64,000 bases of DNA, taken from positions 1 through 64,000 of the forward strand of contig JADYYP010000068.1 of assembly GCA_020853575.1 (NCBI GenBank). The letters are read 5' to 3'. Below are positions 16,207-26,300 of this stretch, one piece after another. The notes below the pieces were generated by a model. That model was not told the DNA's origin, ran no database searches, and saw only the letters and a list, made by a program, of their open reading frames with translations. The DNA comes from Planctomycetota bacterium (GTDB taxonomy: Bacteria > Planctomycetota > UBA1135 > GCA-002686595). Positions within the stretch are counted from its first letter, which is position 1. Each line of letters starts with the position of its first letter. Position numbers and translations under genes: made by a program.

Positions 16207-16637
16207 CGATCATTCTCCGTGGTCAGACTCTTGGATCCGAAAGATGTCGGGCCCGGCGCTCGCAGATGAGCCAGAAGGGACTTAAGGGTGAAATCCCGCT
16301 TCTGAAATCGCTCCTTTACGCCCGTATCGTCGAGCAACGCGTGACGATAAGTGTCAAGGTAGTGGGAAAATGAAATGATGCGCTGTCGTGGTCCAAGCGT
16401 CTCGCGCAAGTGCCGCATTAAGTGGATGCCGGGTTCGGTGAGTGGATCGGCGCGCCATCCATCCAGGGAGAGCGAAATGTCTACGACTATGACATCTGGA
16501 GGCGTGTGGGTGGCGAGCTTCTTGATCGCATCGGCGCATGAGTACGCCATCTGCAGCTCCACTCCTGGAATCTGGACTGTGCTCCTCGGCGCGTCGTCGT
16601 CGATCCACAGGACTCGGGGGATAGCGTCGGTGCTCAT
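16203..16637 (-). CDS. Single-domain response regulator (receiver only)
   Basis: A 144-residue receiver-type protein without an output domain. The acidic pocket is RVLWIDDDAP (Asp13-15), the likely phospho-acceptor is Asp53 in PDVIVVDIS, and a Lys near FQKRDF may complete the site. The spacing is somewhat unusual: an extended loop (SLDGWRADPLTEPG) follows the acceptor Asp, as in receiver domains that act through protein contacts. It overlaps the upstream kinase by four bases and the downstream gene by four, so all are translated together. It probably passes the phosphoryl signal to an unknown target, perhaps the 129-residue protein. Confidence 0.75.
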   Translation of the reverse strand: MSTDAIPRVLWIDDDAPRSTVQIPGVELQMAYSCADAIKKLATHTPPDVIVVDISLSLDGWRADPLTEPGIHLMRHLRETLGPRQRIISFSHYLDTYRHALLDDTGVKERFQKRDFTLKSLLAHLRAPGPTSFGSKSLTTENDR

Positions 16638-17500
16638 GTATCAGTTCCGCGGCGGCGAGTCGGCAAGGATACCACGAAGGTCGTCAAAAAGGCACCGCCG
16701 GGCTCCGGCGTGCTCGAAGCTTCAATTGTCGCGTTGTTCAACGACGCGATGCGCCGCGCTTCAGCCAGTCCCAAGCCCATTCCGGACCGTTCGCCCCGCG
16801 CTCGGCGCCCGCGGTAACCATACTCGTAGATCGCACCGGTCGCGATCTCGTCCTGGTCGATCCCGATGCCGTACGAGGAGACTCGTACGACGATTCCATC
16901 CTCTGACGAGGTCCAACGCGACCCAACAGAAACGAAGCGCGGTCGATCTACTGCGTCATTCCCAGAATACGAGTATTTGATTGCGTTGTCAATCAGATTG
17001 AAAAACATCCGATAGATATGAGACGGAACCGCATTCACGAGTGCACGGAAGCTCGGCGTAAAATCAAGCCGAACGCCGCGCAGAGTTGCGTGCGGGCGAA
17101 GTGCTCTGCAGACCTCTTCTAGCAGTCGCGCCAAGTCTACCGAGCGGCGCGGTCGCACCGCACGACTGTCGCGATCGAGATAGCCAGTCGCGTTCTCTAG
17201 AGTAATGCGTATCGAGTCGACCTGAACCGCGATGTGCTCAAGCAGGTGTCGCGATCTCGTCGCCGAGAGCGTCGTCGCCGCATCCCCGGGAAAAAGAAGT
17301 GCATACAGAGAGTTGCAGTCGTTTGTGTCGATTAGTTGAGCAAGTCCAGGGTCAATTCGCCCGACTGGCTGTTCTTCCGGGCTTCGAATATACACAATAC
17401 AGTAGTCCTTTAGAACGCTGAGTTGGCGTTCCAAGTCGTGCGCGAGTGCGCTGAGAACGGCCTGACTGACTCCGGCATCTGACGGACCGATTCCGCTCAT
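16634..17500 (-). CDS. Histidine-kinase-like protein with altered ATP-binding box
   Basis: A 288-residue soluble protein. Residues 15-30 hold an H-box-like helix (SALAHDLERQLS, His21). Residues about 140-280 form the ATPase domain: N box FFNLIDNAIKYS, and a final glycine box GERSGMGLGLAEARRI. In the middle box, where kinases have DxGxGI, this protein has SYGIGIDQDE, so the Asp that normally contacts adenine is missing. It may bind ATP weakly or be a regulator rather than a kinase. It lacks membrane helices; the upstream membrane protein 10 bases away is the likely sensor. ATG at 17500 chosen because the preceding frame has no similarity. Confidence 0.75.
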   Translation of the reverse strand: MSGIGPSDAGVSQAVLSALAHDLERQLSVLKDYCIVYIRSPEEQPVGRIDPGLAQLIDTNDCNSLYALLFPGDAATTLSATRSRHLLEHIAVQVDSIRITLENATGYLDRDSRAVRPRRSVDLARLLEEVCRALRPHATLRGVRLDFTPSFRALVNAVPSHIYRMFFNLIDNAIKYSYSGNDAVDRPRFVSVGSRWTSSEDGIVVRVSSYGIGIDQDEIATGAIYEYGYRGRRARGERSGMGLGLAEARRIASLNNATIEASSTPEPGGAFLTTFVVSLPTRRRGTDT

Positions 17501-17510
17501 GGATTGCGCC

Positions 17511-19112
17511 TCACCTGGACTCACGAGACAGTTCAATGAGTCTGGCACGATGTTCTGGCTGTTGCCAAATCCACTCAAGCAGCATGGCGTCGGCCAGGCT
17601 CTCCTGGAAGTAGCGTCGGTCAATACCGTTCGAGCGCGCTTCGACCAGGCGCGTGATACAACGCTCGGCCAACAACTGGGGAGCGCACCAAGGCTCATCC
17701 TTGAATGAGACCGTCACTGAAACTGATCCGGCGACCGAGTAGAGTTGCGCTAGGGTGTATGCAGTAGCTCCAGTTGGTGACCCACCGAGGGAACGAGCAA
17801 CGATGAGATTCGACTCAAGAGAGTCAAGCGTCGATGCGAGTATTCCAGAATCGGTAGTCGTGAAACTTGAGCAGTACTCTCTTGCTAGCGGAGTTGTGCC
17901 GAGGAACTGGCGCCCGGCTACATGCGACTCATGCAGGAGGAGAATGCCGAGATCAGAAATGTTGTTGGCGCAGCGCGTGCTTGCCAGTACGGAAAGCGGC
18001 TGCCGTTGCGCTAGATACGCACTGTATGCCTGATAGGCCATTTCGCCGTACTCCAGCGGCGCATCAAAAGCGAGCGCCCTCGCCATGAACGTGTATTCGT
18101 CGGGTCGCGCATGTCTGAATCGATCTTCGAACTCAGTGTATTGCCGTAGAATCGACGCTACTGCGACGCCGAGCGTATTCATGGTCAGAGCTTCAGAAGG
18201 CAACTGCAGTTTACTGATCTCCGCTTCGGCTCCGCGTGCCAATTGGAATGCTTGGAGGTGGTACTCAAGGAGCGTGCCCTGTTCTCCAAGGTCGTTACAT
18301 ACCATTGCGAGCACGCTTAGCACGGCCGCACGTGATTCGCCGTCCATTTCGGGCGACAATGCGGCGACCACGCGACCCATGTCCAGCAAGCGGGTGGCAT
18401 GCACGCGGCTGTACAGATGCATTTCGTACAGAGCGCGTTCAGCTTTGTCGAACTCGTGGGGCGATGTAACGTGATCGGAGTACAACAGTTGAAGGCAGGA
18501 GACTAAGGAAATAGACGGGCTACTGGTAGCCTCAGGTGGAGGTTGGTGAAGATCGACGAGCGACTGAAGCTCTCGACGAATGTGGTCTCCAGACGCGAAC
18601 GATAGAGCTGAAGTCTGTAGCGTCCGCGCGAGGCGCATTTCATTCGCCTCGACAGAAACGCTGCGGAGGCTTGTCAGGACAGCATTACCCAGAAGGATCG
18701 CAACCAGGACGATTGTCAGCACGGACAATTGGGTGCGGCGCTGAACTGACTGAATTCGTCGCTCTGCTTCGTCGATTCGCTCAAGCACTCCCTGAGTGAT
18801 GGTCGTCGTCGGCGCGTGGTTCGCCGGATTTGTCGAAGCGATTGGACCTCTACCAGCAATCCGACGCAATACGACTCCTAGTGGTCGCGGAAGTGCAGAC
18901 TCAACGAAGTCGAGGGTGAAGTCTGGAAACGCGGCGAGGAAGATACCGGTCAATGCAGAGAGGAGCAGAATCGGGACGCTGATTGGAATCTGGAGCACAC
19001 GCGAACCGACGTCCAGCTTGAACACGAGGAGGGACGGCTCGGAGACGAGCGCGACGACGCTACCGACTCCTAAGCTAACGCCCAGCCCACGGATCCAAGT
19101 GGTACGCGTCAT
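17511..19112 (-). CDS. Membrane protein with helical (TPR-like) C-terminal domain, putative sensor
   Basis: A 533-residue protein, first gene of a four-gene operon. Membrane helices are visible at about residues 8-30 (GLGVSLGVGSVVALV), 40-62 (IPISVPILLLSALTGIFLAA) and 125-146 (LSVLTIVLVAILLGNAVL). A coiled segment (RIDEAERRIQSVQRRTQ) sits before the third helix. The C-terminal 380 residues are all helical and suggest degenerate tetratricopeptide-like repeats (LLEYHLQAFQLARGAEAEIS). No catalytic motif is seen. Because it is followed at once by kinase-like and receiver genes, a sensor role is likely. This operon is visibly richer in A and T than its neighbours, a sign of separate acquisition. 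Confidence 0.65.
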   Translation of the reverse strand: MTRTTWIRGLGVSLGVGSVVALVSEPSLLVFKLDVGSRVLQIPISVPILLLSALTGIFLAAFPDFTLDFVESALPRPLGVVLRRIAGRGPIASTNPANHAPTTTITQGVLERIDEAERRIQSVQRRTQLSVLTIVLVAILLGNAVLTSLRSVSVEANEMRLARTLQTSALSFASGDHIRRELQSLVDLHQPPPEATSSPSISLVSCLQLLYSDHVTSPHEFDKAERALYEMHLYSRVHATRLLDMGRVVAALSPEMDGESRAAVLSVLAMVCNDLGEQGTLLEYHLQAFQLARGAEAEISKLQLPSEALTMNTLGVAVASILRQYTEFEDRFRHARPDEYTFMARALAFDAPLEYGEMAYQAYSAYLAQRQPLSVLASTRCANNISDLGILLLHESHVAGRQFLGTTPLAREYCSSFTTTDSGILASTLDSLESNLIVARSLGGSPTGATAYTLAQLYSVAGSVSVTVSFKDEPWCAPQLLAERCITRLVEARSNGIDRRYFQESLADAMLLEWIWQQPEHRARLIELSRESR

Positions 19113-19315
19113 TGAATTGCCCGATCGCAGGCGATTTCGACTGGGGCTGGAGGTCCCAGGCTCACGGTCCCCTGAGAAAGCCGTCGCGCCATGAGTCCGA
19201 GCGAGCCGCGGCCGAAGCCCGTCGCAACAGTACGCCACGTCGGCGTGAGTACTCCAGGAATCAGCCAGTGCATGCTAGTAGTTGTGGTTGGTCGAAGCCT
19301 GAGGGTACGTCGAAG

Positions 19316-19870
19316 TCACTGCATCCGCCGCCGGGCCCATGATTGCCAGAGTGGCGAGGTTTCTGCGAAAGCGATCGTCTGGAGCCAGTTCGGAAGACGC
19401 TCGTCGTCGCGACCCGAGCGCGTAACCGCCAGCGCCGCGCCCTGGATCGCCGGCAAGTAGCCCGGGCTCACCTGCAGCGCCGCATCGAAGCTCTCGATCG
19501 CGTCGCTGGTCCGGCCGGCTCGATCGAGGCAGATACCGAGGTTGACCCGCGGGTCGGGATGCCCCGGCATCAGCTTGCGCGCCCACTCGAACTCGTTCGC
19601 GGCCTCGTACAACTTGCCGGTATTGAGGAACACCACGCCGAGGTTGTTGTGCGCCGGGCCGAAGTAGAGGTCGGCCGTCAGCGCCTCGCGCAGCACGGCC
19701 TCGGCCTCGACGGGATCGCTCACGATCAGGTCCGCGCCTTCGCGGTTCAGCTTCTCCGCGCGCGAAGTGCTGCGCGCCACCTCGGTCATCGGCGCGTAGG
19801 GCCCCGACGGCGCTGACGTGCACGACGCCATCGCCGCGACCAACGTCAGCGCGATCCAGCTCGACTTCAT
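19316..19870 (-). CDS. TPR-repeat lipoprotein, secretin-associated
   Basis: A 184-residue protein starting MKSSWIALTLVAAMASCTSA, a lipoprotein signal with Cys17. Tetratricopeptide repeats are evident from about 45 to 150 (LREALTADLYFGPAHNNLGV, LYEAANEFEWARKLMPGHPD, SDAIESFDAALQVSPGYLPA). The ATG at 19870 overlaps the secretin stop by four bases. Lipid-anchored TPR proteins serve as pilotins that bring secretins to the outer membrane (PilF/PilW type), and the coupling here fits that role. It is the third gene of the small lipoprotein / secretin / TPR operon. Confidence 0.85.
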   Translation of the reverse strand: MKSSWIALTLVAAMASCTSAPSGPYAPMTEVARSTSRAEKLNREGADLIVSDPVEAEAVLREALTADLYFGPAHNNLGVVFLNTGKLYEAANEFEWARKLMPGHPDPRVNLGICLDRAGRTSDAIESFDAALQVSPGYLPAIQGAALAVTRSGRDDERLPNWLQTIAFAETSPLWQSWARRRMQ

Positions 19871-22083
19871 CGGATCACCCTCGGCTCCAAGGTCGGCCAG
19901 CCGTCGTCCAGCCCGGCTAGGTCCAACGCGCGCGCCGACTCGTACTTGAGGTCCTCGAACCCCGTCGCCCTCATCACGTTGCAGCGCAAGAACACGAAGA
20001 AACGTGACTTGGTCTTGGTCTTCGAGCTGCTCTTGAACAGCTCGCCGACCAACGGAACGGCACCCAGCCACGGCACCCGCGACTCTGCCTCGCCCTCGGT
20101 CTCGACCTCCAAGCCACCGACAACCACGGTGAAGCCGTCCGGGATCGTCACCGCGCTCGTGAGCCGGTTTTCTTGCCTCGGGGGCGGTAGTTCGGCGCTC
20201 AGCGCCTCGCCGACGAACCTCGACAGCGACACGGTGTACTCGATCGCGATCTGGTCGCCGTCCGCCACCTGCGGCTTGACCGTCACGCGCGTGCCCGCGT
20301 CCAGCGTCCCTCCAAAGCTCGTGGTCGCCACGGTGTTCGACGCGTTCGTCGACGCGTAGGGCGTCTGCAGCGTCGAGTCGAGCGTCGCCTGCGCGTTGTT
20401 GGCGACGAGCACCTTGGGGATCGTCAGCGAGCGGCCTTCGTTCAGGGTTTCGAGCGCTCGCACCACCGCCGAAAAGTCGCCCGGGTCGAGCACGACAGCA
20501 CTTGCCCCAGAGGCCACCTGCGCCGGGATCGAGGTAGCTGAAGGGTCGACCGAGCCCAGGCCGAAGAGGCTCGTCAAAGTCCACTCGCGGCCGTTCCGCA
20601 CGCCGATCTTCCGCAGCTCGACGCCCAGGTCGCGCGCCTGGGACTCGGAGAGCGAGAGCACCAGCGCCTCGATCAAGACCTGAGCTTCTCGGACGTCGAC
20701 CTCTTCGATCAGCCGCCCCAGTCCATCGAGCACGCGCGCTTCGCCGAAGGCAAGGATGCGGTTCGTCGCCTCGTCGGCGGCGAGCGTCACTTCGGCTCCC
20801 TTGCGAGCCCGAGTGTCGCCGGGCTTGGTGATCGGCGCCGTTGCGCCCTGCACGACCTCGGCGGGCTTCGTCGCCTCGATCGGTGCGCTGGGGTCTTCGA
20901 GCACGCCGGCGTCAAGAAGCCCTTCGAGAAGGGCCAGCACCTCGCTGACGCGGCGGTTCTTGATCGAGAAGGCTCTGAGCGGCCGGCGCGGTCCTTCCTC
21001 GACGTCGTTGAGGCGCGAGATCAGAGCCTGCACCTCTGCATGCACCCTGGGCGTCGCCGTGATGATCAGCGTCCCTGTGAGCGAGTCTTCGACCATGCGC
21101 CACTGTGAGGGGGCTTGGCCTTCTCGTCGAACGGTCGCCTCGACTAGTCTTGCGGTTTCTGCGAGCCCGAAGCGCCGTGGGACGTAGTGGATCGTCGCCA
21201 CTGGCTCGGGCCGGTCGAACTCTTGGATCGTCGCGCGCCACCAGCCGATCTCTTTCGCTGGCGCCACGACCAAGAGGCTCGACGATTCCGGCAACGCGAT
21301 CGCCGTCCCCGAGAGCGGAGCGCCGACGGCCTTGCGCGTCTGGACCACGCGTTCGAGCAGCGTCGCCATCGAGAGCGGCGCCATCTCGCGCACCGGCACC
21401 TCGGCGCTGATCGGTGCTGACGCTGGGAGATCTAGCAGCGCGATCACGCGCAGGGCCTGGTCGACGTGGGGCCGGAAGTCGGAGAGCACGATGGCGTTGC
21501 TGTCGCGCACGAGCGTCAACTGACCGCCCGTCTTCGAGAGCGTGAGCTTGACCGCCTCGGCGAGGTCTTCGGCCTTGCGGTGATCGAGCGTGACGACGAG
21601 CTTGACGTAGCCCGCCAGCGCGCCGGAAAGATCGGACGCTTCGACGCGTGCCGTGCTCGCTGCGTCGGCCAGAGGGACGATCTTGAATCCCGCGTGGCCC
21701 GGGGGCTGGACGGAGGCGAGGGAGCGTGCAGCGAGCTCGCGGTTGAAGACGTCCCACAGCTCTCTTGGGGTGTACTTGCCAGGCCGGTCGAGCGAGATCT
21801 TGCCCTCCAGCTTGGAGCGGTCGTATTCGAGGTGCAGGCCGAGGCCCGACACGCACATCTCCGCGACCGTGACGAGGTCGATCTCGGGTTCGAACAGCTC
21901 CCAGCGCGGCGTCTCCTTGGTTCCTTGCGGAGTTGCAGCGGGCGCTGCTGGCTTCGGCGCCGTCGGCTCCACCGGCGATCTGTCGGAGTCCTGCGCGACG
22001 GCCAATCCTTGCACAGCGAGCGCGGTGCACAGCGCCCAGGCTGCGCCCGCACTCCGCGTCGGCCTTCCTACCGAGCCGGTCAC
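19867..22083 (-). CDS. Type II/III-like secretin (outer-membrane channel)
   Basis: A 738-residue secretin with a signal peptide (ALCTALAVQGLAVAQ). Residues about 60-130 are an STN-like N-terminal domain (MCVSGLGLHLEYDRSKLEGK); residues about 135-420 hold repeated N-domains (KLVVTLDHRKAEDLAEAVK, SAEVPVREMAPL, HYVPRRFGLAETARLVEA). The secretin pore domain covers about 480-700 (VDVREAQVLIEALVLSLSES, RSLTIPKVLVANNAQATL, GGLEVETEGEAESRVPWLGA and VPLVGELFKSSSK). These match GspD-type proteins. It starts with GTG at 22083, eight bases after the small lipoprotein gene. No other secretion genes (GspE, F, G) are nearby, so it may serve a dedicated substrate. A shorter N-terminal copy survives at 1753. 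Confidence 0.9.
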   Translation of the reverse strand: MTGSVGRPTRSAGAAWALCTALAVQGLAVAQDSDRSPVEPTAPKPAAPAATPQGTKETPRWELFEPEIDLVTVAEMCVSGLGLHLEYDRSKLEGKISLDRPGKYTPRELWDVFNRELAARSLASVQPPGHAGFKIVPLADAASTARVEASDLSGALAGYVKLVVTLDHRKAEDLAEAVKLTLSKTGGQLTLVRDSNAIVLSDFRPHVDQALRVIALLDLPASAPISAEVPVREMAPLSMATLLERVVQTRKAVGAPLSGTAIALPESSSLLVVAPAKEIGWWRATIQEFDRPEPVATIHYVPRRFGLAETARLVEATVRREGQAPSQWRMVEDSLTGTLIITATPRVHAEVQALISRLNDVEEGPRRPLRAFSIKNRRVSEVLALLEGLLDAGVLEDPSAPIEATKPAEVVQGATAPITKPGDTRARKGAEVTLAADEATNRILAFGEARVLDGLGRLIEEVDVREAQVLIEALVLSLSESQARDLGVELRKIGVRNGREWTLTSLFGLGSVDPSATSIPAQVASGASAVVLDPGDFSAVVRALETLNEGRSLTIPKVLVANNAQATLDSTLQTPYASTNASNTVATTSFGGTLDAGTRVTVKPQVADGDQIAIEYTVSLSRFVGEALSAELPPPRQENRLTSAVTIPDGFTVVVGGLEVETEGEAESRVPWLGAVPLVGELFKSSSKTKTKSRFFVFLRCNVMRATGFEDLKYESARALDLAGLDDGWPTLEPRVIR

Positions 22084-22090
22084 GGCCGCC

Positions 22091-22867
22091 TCAGGCGTTC
22101 GTGGCCGCGTTCCAGGCTGACGTCACAGACGAGAGGTTGGTGTCGAGCGCGGTCTTCGCAGCGGCCACCGAAGAGTTGGCGCGCTCGGTGCCGAGCAGGC
22201 TCTGGCAGCCGGAGTTCGGCGTGTCGCCGTTCTTGGCGGCCGTGCGTTCATTGGAAAGGGCGTCACGGAGCGCAATCCACTCGGCCTCGGTGCGCGAGAC
22301 GACCAAGAACTCGGTCGACAACTTCCACGAGCGGTTGGCGCGGATCGCGCTCAAGGTCGCGCGCTGCGTGGAGGTCAGGCCTGCGGCGGCGGAGGCGAAG
22401 AGCGAGTCGAGAGCACCATCACGTGCTGTCTGCGCGGTCGCGAGCGCCTGTTCGAGCGAGGGGAATTCCGAAACCTCGCTGGCCGATGCCGTTCCCCCCT
22501 GGATCTTGCGCTCGGCTGCACGCAGGGCAGAACGTGCAGACGTGTAGGCCGCGTCGAGCTGCGAGAGCGGAGTCGGCAGGTCGCCCTCGGCCACTGCTAG
22601 TGAGGCAACGAGCGACGCGACGGACCCCGAAACGACGCCCGACGCAGCGAGTGCTTCGGCATCGAGCCCAACGCGCGTGGCGAGCACCGCGAGTTCTCCC
22701 GCGGTCGTGGTCGCGCTCGGGACGGACGAAGGCGGCGACGCAACGGCGAAGTTGGTGGTCGATGCGGCTGTCGCCGCGTTGGAGCAAGAAGGCGCGAGCA
22801 GCGTCGCGAAGGCGAGGGCGCAGCCGGTCAACGACACGAGCGAGGCACGAGCGGATGAGGAGAACAT
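22091..22867 (-). CDS. Small secreted or lipoprotein-like protein (copy 2)
   Basis: A 258-residue paralogue of the protein at 981-1751, with a signal sequence (SLTGCALAFATLLAPSCSNA) and an Ala/Ser/Thr-rich helical remainder. Long identical blocks are shared with copy 1 (YTSAR, AAERKIQGGTA, SAIRANRSWKL, EWIALRDALSNERTAAKNGD). The ATG at 22867 is preceded by the conserved CCGGAGAATCCCGC leader. It is the first gene of the secretin operon and is divergent from the giant Rhs gene. Function unknown; its fixed position before a secretin suggests an accessory part of the channel or of Rhs export. Confidence 0.8.
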   Translation of the reverse strand: MFSSSARASLVSLTGCALAFATLLAPSCSNAATAASTTNFAVASPPSSVPSATTTAGELAVLATRVGLDAEALAASGVVSGSVASLVASLAVAEGDLPTPLSQLDAAYTSARSALRAAERKIQGGTASASEVSEFPSLEQALATAQTARDGALDSLFASAAAGLTSTQRATLSAIRANRSWKLSTEFLVVSRTEAEWIALRDALSNERTAAKNGDTPNSGCQSLLGTERANSSVAAAKTALDTNLSSVTSAWNAATNA

Positions 22868-23362
22868 GCGGGATTCTCCGGATAAAACGAGCAGTTTCGA
22901 TCGAACGAGCACAGCTCGAAGCGCGAGTCACCTCATGGCGAACCGTGCGCCGCGAGCGCCGACCTTCTACCACGCTTGATCGTGCAAGGCTGCGGCGTGG
23001 GGGACGAACTCGGCCAAAACGGAGATTCTCGGCGCGCGTAAGTCGAACATCGAAAATCCGACGAATCGAGGTTGGGCGGCGGTCGGGAGCCCTTCGTGCG
23101 GGGCGTATTTCTGGCGAGCCGCGCGCGCGTTGTGTCGCCCCGGCGGAAAGAGTTTCAAGAATTTCCGCGGAGGGCTCGGGTCGCGAATCGCTACGTCGAT
23201 CGCAGGTTTTCGAGACGGCCTCGCACGATTCGCATCGCGCCTGCAGCGCTATTCTCCCGCGCCGTCCGCGCGAAACTCGACTGGTAGCCCCCCCCTCCCA
23301 GGAGACGCCGCACGGCGCTCGCTCTCTCGCCTCGGCTTCGCCAGGTTTCCTTGGAGACTCCC
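22868..23362. promoter_or_regulatory. Divergent promoter region between secretin operon and giant Rhs gene
   Basis: About 495 bases with no gene. The left 130 bases match the equivalent region of the copy-1 locus. The right side carries the ribosome site GGAG ten bases before the Rhs ATG. Promoter elements for both operons are expected here, but no clear consensus pair was found. Confidence 0.5.
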
Positions 23363-26300
23363 ATGCGTTGCTCGCTCTCGCTCGCCCGCATCTGCTCGTC
23401 CCGCTCGGCTCGTTTCGCCCTGGTTTTCTGCGGGATTTCCGCCGCGGTCGCGGCCGAGCAAATTCTCGAAGCCTACTCGGCGAGCCTGACGACCTACCTC
23501 GCGGGCAAGACCGGCGTGCAGGATTCGAAGCCGCGCCCCGAGCAGCGCGCGGTCGGCCTCGACGGTTCGGGGCGAGCCGGTTCGACGCACGGGATCGCGA
23601 TCGCCGGCAACCCCTTCGAGAGCGCGTGGCGCGGCGAGACTTCCGTGAACGGCGTGCAGCTCGACACCGGAACGTGGACGACGAACGACGTCGACCTCGC
23701 GTTCCCTGCCGACGTACCGTGGCGAATCGGTCGCAGCTTTGGCGCGCGCCAGACCCATAGCGGGGCGCAATACGATTCAGACGGTCCGGCCGGACGGAAT
23801 TGGCACGCCTCGTCGATGCCGGAAATCGTTCTCTACGACGACGCGGACAACAGCAAGGACGTGCTCTACCTCGTGCTCGGAGCCGATCGCTACGTCGAGT
23901 ACCAGCGCAAGGGTAGCTCGTCGAGCGAGTTCAAGGGCAAGAACGGCGCCGCGGGCCTGTTTCTCGAAGTGTCGGGCTCGCCCACGATCTACCGCCTGCT
24001 CGATCAGCGCGGATGGACCTTCGAGTTCTTCGGGTTCAACACGGGCGTCGCCGGAGCCGACGGGCTCTTGTGGCGTTCGATCAACCCCAACAGCGACAAG
24101 GCCTACGTCGGGGACGCGACGACAGCATCAACTGCCGTGACGAACGGATTCAGCGGCGGGCACTTGGTCTACGCCTTCGACAGCTCGGACCGTCGCTACA
24201 CCTACTCTTGGAACTCCGACTCCACCCCGCACATCAGCCAGGTGAAGGTGGAGACGAAGACGGGCGGGACATGGTTCTCCAGCCCGACGGGCGTCACGGA
24301 AGTCGGCAAGGTCGACTACACCTACTACGGCGACGAGAGCTTTGGGGACCCGGGCGACCTCAAGACCGCGAAGGTGACGTTGCCGCTGACGGACTCTGGC
24401 ATCAGCGACATCCGCACCACGTACTACCGCTACTGGGAGGGCACGTTCGACACGACCACCAACCCCGGCCACCCGCATGCACTGAAGCTCGTGGTCGGAG
24501 CCGAGGGGACTCGCAAGTACGACTGGACGGACTCGACCTTCGATGACGATTTTTTGACGGAGACCACGGACAACCTCAAGCCCTACGCGGCGGCCTACTT
24601 TCAGTACGACTCTAGCCACCGCGTGAACAAGGGATGGTTCAACGGGCAGTGCGGCTGCTCGGGCGCGGGCAGCGGCGAGTTCGAGTTCCGCTACGAGACC
24701 TCGGGCTACACCGACACGGCGAACTACGACACGGCCTGGGCGAGGCGCACCAGTGTGGAGCGGCCGGACGGCTCGTGGATGACCCAATACTTCGACGAGG
24801 TCGGTCAGCCGTTGCACCACGTGATCACCGACAGCGATCCGTCGGGGAGCCCGACGGGTCGGTGGGTCGTGAACGTGACGCGCGACTCGAACGGTTGCGT
24901 CACGGCAGTCGGCCAGCCCAACAACCTCAACACCGGAACCTACTCCCACTCGACGGGCACGATCCAAAGCAGCACGAGCGCGGGGCTGGTGCGGACCTTC
25001 GGTCGCGTGTCGACCGGAAGCGATCTCATCGGCTTCGTTGGCGCTGAGCACTTCAAGACCGCGGGGAGTTCGAGCAGCGCGTACTACGACCGCACGCTGA
25101 GCTACGCGATGCCCACGCAGACGATCTCGGGTGGGTCGAGCGCGGTGACGCGGCCGTTGGTTGCGGCGGACAAGCGCTACGCGACGGCGGCGACGGTTCT
25201 GGAGGCGAGCGAAGAGCGCTACGACTCGGCGACGAGCAGCACCGTGTCCAGCGCGATCACGGTCGTCCAACAAGATGTCGAGCATCTCGCGATCTCGACA
25301 ACGAGCCTGGGCAGCGGAAGCGCGGACACGGACAAGACGCACCTGACTCTCGCCGGGCACGTCGATTACGCGAAGACGGACGACGGCGTGGTCACGTACC
25401 GCGAGTACACGAACGGCCAACTGACCAAGGAGATCGACGACGCCAACACGGGCAGCTTGAGCGAACCGGACGGTTTCTCGCACGCGGGCTCGGGGACTCC
25501 GGCGCACCTCGTGACCGAGCACGCCTACGACGCTCAGGGCCGGCGAACGACGACGACGCTGCCCGACGGGCGCGTGACGCAGAACTACTACACGCGCCTC
25601 GCCGATCGACGGCTGGTCGTGCTCTCGTTCCCCAAGTACGCCTCGGGCAGTGGGACTCGCTACGGGCCGGTCAGCTACTCGGTGACGAACCAAGCCGGCC
25701 GAGCCGAGGTGTCGGGCGTGATCGCGCTCACGAACAACGAGTCCACATCGGCGTTGACGGCCTTCATCGACGAGACGGACGCCGACGCGATCACGGCCGT
25801 GGACGTGGGAACGGTGGCGAAGTTGAGCACGAGCGTGCTCGATTCGAGCGGGACGCAGGTCTCCGAAGAGCGCACCTACTTCTCAATTCCGAGTTCTCTC
25901 CCCGGGACGGATGGGACGCACTACGACCCGACGAAGTACGGCTACGACTCGCTGGGCCGCAAGTGGCGCCTGAAGAACGCAGCGGGCACGATTCAGCGCA
26001 CGGTCTACGACGCGCGCGGTCTGCGCTCGGCGTCTTGGAAGGGGACGAACGACTCGTCGTTCTCTGGAGGCGAATCGGGCACGGACAACATGGTGAAGAC
26101 CGAGGCCTTCGAGTACGACTCGGGTTCGAGCGGCGGCAACGGCCACCTCACCAAGCGCACGGTCTTCGACGACTCCACGGGGACGGACAAGAGCGAGACG
26201 CAATTCAAGCTCGACGTGCGGGGCCGCGTGATCGCGGTGATCAATCCGACGTCACCGCACACCGTCAACGCCTACGACAACTTGGGCCGCGTCACGGCGA

